Assembly (NCBI GenBank): GCA_964565715.1
Contig: CAZMGG010000081.1
Location: 1 to 25,957 of the forward strand
Length of the DNA: 25,957 nucleotides
Origin: CAZMGG01 sp964565715
GTDB taxonomy: Bacteria > Planctomycetota > UBA1135 > UBA2386
Reading direction: 5' to 3'
Part shown: piece by piece, positions 21,932 to 25,957 of the stretch
How positions within the stretch are numbered: position 1 is the first letter of the stretch
How the letters are laid out: each line of letters starts with the position of its first letter
Notes under the pieces: model-generated
Database searches by the model: none
Told to the model about the DNA's origin: nothing
The model's input: only the letters and a program-made list of their open reading frames with translations
Translations under genes and position numbers: made by a program

Positions 21932-21943
21932 GGGAGAATGCTA
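21932..21943 (-). promoter_or_regulatory. -10-like element of the NTase pair
   Basis: On the minus strand TAGCAT (21943-21938) is followed after six bases by the GTG start. No convincing -35 hexamer is seen at 17 nt. This is a leaderless promoter candidate. Confidence 0.35.
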
Positions 21944-21983
21944 GCACAGGGCACGGCGGGCACCGCGACCCGATCCCGGCGGC

Positions 21984-23021
21984 TCACGCGCCGAACACCA
22001 CAGCGCCGCGGGTGAAGCACTCCTCGGGCAGTCCCAGGCCGCGCTTCAGTTCGAGGTCGCGGGTGAACAGGTTGTCCTCGCCGCTGAGCCGGCCGAGCGT
22101 GCCGGGCCGCAGGCGGTTCCAGAACACCGCCGGGTTGCTGGGGAACGGCCAGTCGCTGGCGTGGATCGTGCGGGCCAGCACGGCCTCGTCCTGCAGCAGG
22201 CGCGGCAGGTTGCGCCAGCGGAAGGTCGACGCCAGCACGGCGGTGTCGCACCACAGCCGGTCGTAGCGGCGCACCAGGGTCTGCAGGGAGGGGAAGAAGT
22301 CGAGGCCGTCGAGGAACGAGCCGAAGCCGGCATGCGCCGCCACCACCGTGCAGCCCTCCTGCAGGGCCGGCTCGAGCCGGGCCGGGTCGCACACCTCGTA
22401 GCTGGTCACCGCCGAGGCGTGCTCGGTGCCGGTGTGCACCACCAGCACGAGGCCGAGTTCGGCGAGCTTCCGCCAGAACGGCCGGAACGCCGGGTCGGCC
22501 GGATCCACGTCCTGGGTCGGCGGATGCACCTTGATGGCGCGGGCGCCGAGCGCATGGCAGCGCACGGCCTCGTCGAGCGCGTCGCGCCGCTTCGGGTTGA
22601 TCGACGCGCAGGGCAGCAGGCGGTCCGGGGCGCGGGCGCAGATCGCGAACAGCCAGTCGTTCGGCGTGTAGAAGTGCGTCGCCCGGCGATCGATGCGGCC
22701 TTGCCGGTCGCAGCGGCCGTCCTGGGCGAACAGCAGCGCCTGCCGCACCGGCGAGGCGCGGAGCTGGGCCAGCAGGCGCTCGACGAAGGTCTGGTCCATG
22801 CGGCCGTCCTCGCGCAGGTCCAGCAGGCGCAGGAAGAACCGGTAGTTGAGGTGCTGCCGCTGCGCGTCGGACAGGAAGCAGCCGCTGCCGCCGTCGCCGG
22901 TGCCGAACAGGTGCACGTGGGCGTCGAAGGCGCCGGGCGGCGCCGGCGCCTGTGGGCCGCTGCAGGCGGCGAACGGGAGCGCCAGGGCTCCGCGCAGGAA
23001 GTCGCGGCGGGCGAGGCTCAT
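21984..23021 (-). CDS. Tat-exported lipoprotein amidohydrolase
   Basis: The product is 345 aa. The N-terminus ARRDFLRGALALPFAACSG combines a twin-arginine signal (RRDFLRG) with a lipobox Cys20. The amidohydrolase-2 barrel is recognised by FDAHVHLFG (His35, His37), RAIKVHPPTQD, VLVVHTGTEH, VVAAHAGFG and the late acidic IHASDWPFPSN, which together supply the metal ligands and catalytic Asp. Family members hydrolyse or decarboxylate ring-type substrates, and none can be named here. The ATG overlaps the stop of the upstream membrane-protein gene by the 4-bp ATGA, so the two form an operon. Confidence 0.85.
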   Translation of the reverse strand: MSLARRDFLRGALALPFAACSGPQAPAPPGAFDAHVHLFGTGDGGSGCFLSDAQRQHLNYRFFLRLLDLREDGRMDQTFVERLLAQLRASPVRQALLFAQDGRCDRQGRIDRRATHFYTPNDWLFAICARAPDRLLPCASINPKRRDALDEAVRCHALGARAIKVHPPTQDVDPADPAFRPFWRKLAELGLVLVVHTGTEHASAVTSYEVCDPARLEPALQEGCTVVAAHAGFGSFLDGLDFFPSLQTLVRRYDRLWCDTAVLASTFRWRNLPRLLQDEAVLARTIHASDWPFPSNPAVFWNRLRPGTLGRLSGEDNLFTRDLELKRGLGLPEECFTRGAVVFGA

Positions 23022-23206
23022 GGGTGGTGCTCCGCACGGCGCCAGCGTCCCAGGGTGGCATGGGCGAGGCACTGCAGCGTGAATCCCAGCAGCACGGTCA
23101 TGAGGATCGGCAGCCACACCGCGCCGCCGTTCCAGAGCGCGAGCACCGCGACGGTGGCGAGCGTCGTCGGCAGGCCCAAGGTCAGCGGCAGCAGGAGCAG
23201 CCCGAC
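23018..23206 (-). CDS. Membrane protein, 5' end in gap
   Basis: About 62 C-terminal residues are visible, with two hydrophobic helices (VGLLLLPLTLGLPTTLATVA and LPILMTVLLGFTLQCLAHA) and a basic tail (LGRWRRAEHHP). The final QCLAH is reminiscent of the DUF962/Mpo1 family, whose C-terminal helix ends in a conserved His, but the part that would decide this lies in the N gap. The stop overlaps the start of the amidohydrolase gene (ATGA). Confidence 0.55.
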   Translation of the reverse strand, partial: VGLLLLPLTLGLPTTLATVAVLALWNGGAVWLPILMTVLLGFTLQCLAHATLGRWRRAEHHP

Positions 23207-23306
23207 NNNNNNNNNNNNNNNNNNNNNNNNNNNNNNNNNNNNNNNNNNNNNNNNNNNNNNNNNNNNNNNNNNNNNNNNNNNNNNNNNNNNNNNNNNNNNN
23301 NNNNNN
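23207..23306. other. Scaffold gap (100 N)
   Basis: One hundred N. It removes the 5' end of both flanking genes (the membrane protein and the Phd-type antitoxin), which diverge across it. No overlap between the flanks is visible. Confidence 0.95.
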
Positions 23307-23561
23307 CGTCGTTCCACCAGCAGTGTGGGCGCCTACGAGGCCAAGAACCAGTTCTCCGCGCTGCTCGAGCAGGTCGAGCAGGGCGGATCCTTCGTCATCA
23401 CCCGGCACGGCCGGCCGGTGGCCAGGCTGGTGCCCTACCAGGATCCGGATCACCGCCAGAAGGTCGCGGCGGCGTTCGCGGTGTTCGACCGGATCGCGGG
23501 CAAGGCGCGGATGAGCACCGACGAGATCGTGGAGCTGATCCGCAAGGATCGGGAGCGTTGA
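23307..23561 (+). CDS. Phd/YefM-family antitoxin, 5' end in gap
   Basis: 84 residues are visible. VGAYEAKNQFSALLEQVEQG followed by FVITRHGRPVARLVPY is the Phd/YefM/VapB DNA-binding fold of type II antitoxins, with only a few N-terminal residues missing. The C-terminal part (RMSTDEIVELIRKDRER) would wrap around the toxin. The stop TGA overlaps the TTG start of the PIN-toxin gene by four bases, the usual arrangement. The protein normally represses its own operon; the promoter is in the N gap. Confidence 0.85.
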   Translation, partial: RRSTSSVGAYEAKNQFSALLEQVEQGGSFVITRHGRPVARLVPYQDPDHRQKVAAAFAVFDRIAGKARMSTDEIVELIRKDRER

Positions 23562-23995
23562 GTCTGGTCCTGGACGCCTCGGTGGCGCTGGCGTGGCTGC
23601 TGGGGGAGGCGCCGACCAGCCTCTCGATCCACGCGCGGCAGGCACTGATCGACGGCGTGCTCCACGCGCCCGCGATCTGGCCCCTCGAGGTCGCCAACGG
23701 CCTGCTCATCCAGGCCCGCCGGCAGCGGATCGGTTGGGAGGACTGTGCCGCCGGACTGCAGCAGGCCACGGCCCTGCCGGTGCAGGTGGATGGCGGCGAT
23801 GCGGTGATCGCCTGCGGGCCGGTGGCGGCCCTGGCGCGCGAACGGGAGCTGACCATCTACGACGCCAGCTACGTCGAACTCGCGCTGCGCCTGGACCTGC
23901 CGCTGGCCACGCTGGATGGCCGTCTGCGGCGCGCGGCCGCGGCGGCCGGCGCCCGCATCCTCGACCCCGAACCCGGGGCCCCGGCTCCGGACTAG
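23558..23995 (+). CDS. vapC: VapC-type PIN-domain toxin
   Basis: The product is 145 aa. LVLDASVALAWLL (Asp6), WPLEVANGLL (Glu) and IYDASYVELALRLDLPLATL (Asp pair) are the acidic metal-binding residues of a PIN endoribonuclease, the VapC toxin. The TTG start was chosen because it gives TTGA overlap with the antitoxin stop and the PIN core begins at residue 3. VapC toxins cut tRNA or rRNA and are held inactive by the antitoxin. The stop TAG shares CTAG with the htpG stop on the opposite strand. Confidence 0.85.
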   Translation: MSLVLDASVALAWLLGEAPTSLSIHARQALIDGVLHAPAIWPLEVANGLLIQARRQRIGWEDCAAGLQQATALPVQVDGGDAVIACGPVAALARERELTIYDASYVELALRLDLPLATLDGRLRRAAAAAGARILDPEPGAPAPD

Positions 23996-25887
23996 CGCCC
24001 CATCAGTCCGGCGATCCGCTTCGCGAACGCGCCCGGATCGTCGGGCAGCACGCCCTCGGCCAGCAGCGCCTGGTCATGCAGCAGGTCGGTCCACTCGGCG
24101 AACTGCTGCTCGTCGGTCATCGCCGCCAGCTTCTTCACCACCGGGTGGTCGGGATTCAGCTCGAGGATGCGCTTCTGCTCCGGCAGGTCGTGGCCCGCCT
24201 CGCGCAGCAGGCGCTCCTGGCGCAGGCTCATGCCGTGCTCCTCGGCGACCAGACAGCACGGCGAGTCGGTCAGCCGGTCGGTGACCCGCGCCTCCTTCAC
24301 CTTGTCGCCCAGCGCCTTCTGCACCCGCTCCAGCACGCCCTGCAGGCCCTTCTGCTTCTCCTCCCGCTGCTGCTTCTCCACCTCGGTCTCGGGCAGGTCG
24401 AGGTCGCCCTTGGCCACCGAGGTGAACGGCTTGTCGGCGAACTTCTGCAGCACGTCGACGATCCACTCGTCGATCGGGTCGACCATGTAGAGCACCTCGA
24501 AGCCGTGCTTGCGCACCGCCTCCAGGTGCGGGCTGCTGCGCGCCGCGGCCAGGTTCTCGGCGGCGACGAAGTAGATCGCCTTCTGCGCGCCGGGCATGCG
24601 GTCGACGTATTCCTGCAGGCCGGTGAGCCCGTCACCGTGCGACGAGTGGAAGCGCAGCAGCTTCGCCAGCTGCTCGCGCCACTGGGCGTCGTGGTAGACG
24701 CCCTCCTTCAGCACCCGGCCGAACGACTTCCAGAAGGTCAGGTAGCGCTGCTCCTTCACCTTCTTGCCGTCGCGCTCGACCTCCCGTTCGCCCTCCGCCG
24801 CCAGCTCCTCCAGCAGCGTGATCACCTTGCCTGCCACCTGCTTCCGGATGAAGCGCGTGGTGGCGTCCTTCTGCAGGATCTCGCGGCTGACGTTGAGCGG
24901 CAGGTCCTCGCTGTCGACGACGCCGCGGGCGAAGCGCAGCCATTCGGGCAGGATCTCCTGGGCGTCGTCCATGATGAAGACGCGCTTGACGAACAGCTTG
25001 ACGCCGCGCGCCTTGCGCTCGCCGAGGTCCATCGGCGCCTGGGAGGGCACGAACAGCAGGCCGGTCAGCTCGTGGGTGCCCTCCACCTTGAAGTGGGTCC
25101 ACGCCAGCGGGTCCTGCCAGTCGTGGCCGACGTGCTTGTAGAACTCGTGGTACTGCTCGTCGGTGATCTCGCTCTTCGGCCGCGTCCACAGCGCCCGGGC
25201 CTCGTTGAGCGTCACCCACTCCTTGCGTTCCTTCTCCTTCTCGCCCTTGCGGACGACCTCCATGCGGATCGGCCAGCGCACGAAGTCGCTGTACTTCCGC
25301 ACCACCTGCCGCACCTCCCATTCCTGCAGGTACTCCCGGGCCTCCTCCTTCAGGTGCAGCACGACGTCGGTGCCGCGGCCGGGCCGCGCCGACGGCCGCA
25401 CCTCGAAGTCGCCCTTGGCCTCGCTCTCCCAGTGCCAGGCCTCGTCGGTGCCCGCCTTGCGCGAGATCACCGCGACCCGGTCGGCGACCAGGAACGCCGA
25501 GTAGAAGCCGACGCCGAACTGGCCGATCAGCGACAGGTCCTTCTTCTTCGCCGCGTCCAGCGACTGCATCAGCTTCTTGCTGCCGGACCGGGCGATGGTG
25601 CCGAGGTTCTCGATCAGCTCCGCCCGCGTCATGCCGGCGCCGTTGTCGCGGATGGTGAGCGTGCCCTTCGCCTCGTCCGGGATGATGTCGATGCGGAAGT
25701 CCTTCTCGTTCTCGAGCAGGGCCGGCATCGACAGCGCCTCGAAGCTGAGCTTGTCGATGGCGTCCGACGCGTTGCTGATCAGCTCGCGCAGGAACACCTC
25801 GCGGTGGCTGTAGAGCGAGTTGACGACGAGGGACAGCACCTCGTTCACCTCGGCCTGGAACTTGTGCTTCTCGGTCTCGGTGGTCAT
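23992..25887 (-). CDS. htpG: Molecular chaperone HtpG (bacterial Hsp90)
   Basis: The product is a complete 631-aa Hsp90. The ATP-binding Bergerat fold is shown by ELISNASDAIDKLSFEAL, IRDNGAGMTRAELIENLGTI, SGSKKLM and GQFGVGFYSAFLVADRV. The middle domain contains FVKRVFIMDDAQEILPEWL followed by GVVDSEDLPLNVSREILQ. The C-terminal dimerisation region ends LLAEGVLPDDPGAFAKRIAG. HtpG is a cytoplasmic ATP-dependent chaperone for client proteins and stress survival. Length and motifs are normal, with no sign of truncation. A CTTGAA element is present upstream. Confidence 0.97.
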   Translation of the reverse strand: MTTETEKHKFQAEVNEVLSLVVNSLYSHREVFLRELISNASDAIDKLSFEALSMPALLENEKDFRIDIIPDEAKGTLTIRDNGAGMTRAELIENLGTIARSGSKKLMQSLDAAKKKDLSLIGQFGVGFYSAFLVADRVAVISRKAGTDEAWHWESEAKGDFEVRPSARPGRGTDVVLHLKEEAREYLQEWEVRQVVRKYSDFVRWPIRMEVVRKGEKEKERKEWVTLNEARALWTRPKSEITDEQYHEFYKHVGHDWQDPLAWTHFKVEGTHELTGLLFVPSQAPMDLGERKARGVKLFVKRVFIMDDAQEILPEWLRFARGVVDSEDLPLNVSREILQKDATTRFIRKQVAGKVITLLEELAAEGEREVERDGKKVKEQRYLTFWKSFGRVLKEGVYHDAQWREQLAKLLRFHSSHGDGLTGLQEYVDRMPGAQKAIYFVAAENLAAARSSPHLEAVRKHGFEVLYMVDPIDEWIVDVLQKFADKPFTSVAKGDLDLPETEVEKQQREEKQKGLQGVLERVQKALGDKVKEARVTDRLTDSPCCLVAEEHGMSLRQERLLREAGHDLPEQKRILELNPDHPVVKKLAAMTDEQQFAEWTDLLHDQALLAEGVLPDDPGAFAKRIAGLMGR

Positions 25888-25957
25888 GGTGGGGTCTCGG
25901 GTGTGGGGTTTTGGGGCGCAAAGTGTGCGCCGGCGGGCCGCTGGTTCAAGGGGGCTG
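25888..25957 (-). promoter_or_regulatory. Possible htpG promoter region
   Basis: On the minus strand CTTGAA (25950-25945) is followed by a 17-nt GC-rich spacer and ACACTT (25926-25921), about 34 bases before the ATG. TTGAAC-N17-ACACTT fits a sigma-70 promoter loosely; CTTGAA also matches the -35 of heat-shock sigma-32 promoters. The region ends at the window edge and cannot be judged further. Confidence 0.3.

Noticed and set aside
1..25957. tRNA, rRNA and integrase genes
   Set aside because: No rRNA-like or tRNA-like cloverleaf sequence with TTCGANTC-type arms in a convincing context and no tyrosine-recombinase R-H-R-Y pattern were found in the translations.

Overview
The window is a very GC-rich bacterial metagenome-type scaffold with three 100-base N gaps. 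Gene content fits Planctomycetota, although nothing here is a phylogenetic marker strong enough to prove it: a secreted DUF6288/HEAT protein next to a sialate O-acetylesterase, an FG-GAP/VCBS protein, a carboxypeptidase-regulatory-like secreted protein, a Tat lipoprotein amidohydrolase, and many 4-bp start/stop overlaps. Gene calls rest on reading the translations and recalling family motifs; no database search was run.

Left part (1-12040): two blocks of integron gene cassettes without a visible integrase (CALIN-like). Block 1 (127-942) carries a partial attC, a DUF6883-DUF4926 fusion gene and a complete attC. Block 2 (6845-10936) has five attC-like sites and four single-gene cassettes: a NYN/OST-HTH RNase-like protein, a predicted PD-(D/E)XK nuclease with a Cys/His cluster, a HEPN-type protein with an RxxxxH motif, and a 115-aa unknown. 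Each block is followed by a nearly identical DUF4259 gene (292 bp exactly identical) and preceded by methyltransferase sequence: an internally deleted remnant before block 1 and a complete gene before block 2. This means either a tandemly duplicated locus with different cassette content, or two variants of one locus joined during assembly. The 55-bp exact match at the window start points to an assembly-graph branch. Between the blocks (2211-6240) lie ordinary chromosomal genes: a lipoprotein, a small membrane protein, an unknown, a secreted multi-repeat protein and a methyltransferase.

Middle part (12066-19140): secreted or envelope proteins. These are an FG-GAP protein (-), a secreted beta-propeller-like protein (+), then a two-gene minus-strand operon of DUF6288 followed by sialate O-acetylesterase. 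The N gap at 19162-19261 is flanked by an exact 55-bp duplication and is probably not a real gap.

Right part (19430-25957): two VOC-family proteins, a small acyl-carrier-like protein whose halves appear circularly permuted, and a DUF4272 protein. After a gap comes a nucleotidyltransferase with its small overlapping partner (TA-like), then a Tat amidohydrolase coupled to a membrane protein. After another gap come a Phd/VapB-type antitoxin with a VapC PIN toxin, and htpG in convergent orientation sharing a CTAG stop overlap.

Several starts have a TANNNT -10-like element only 6-8 nt upstream, suggesting leaderless transcription for part of the gene set.
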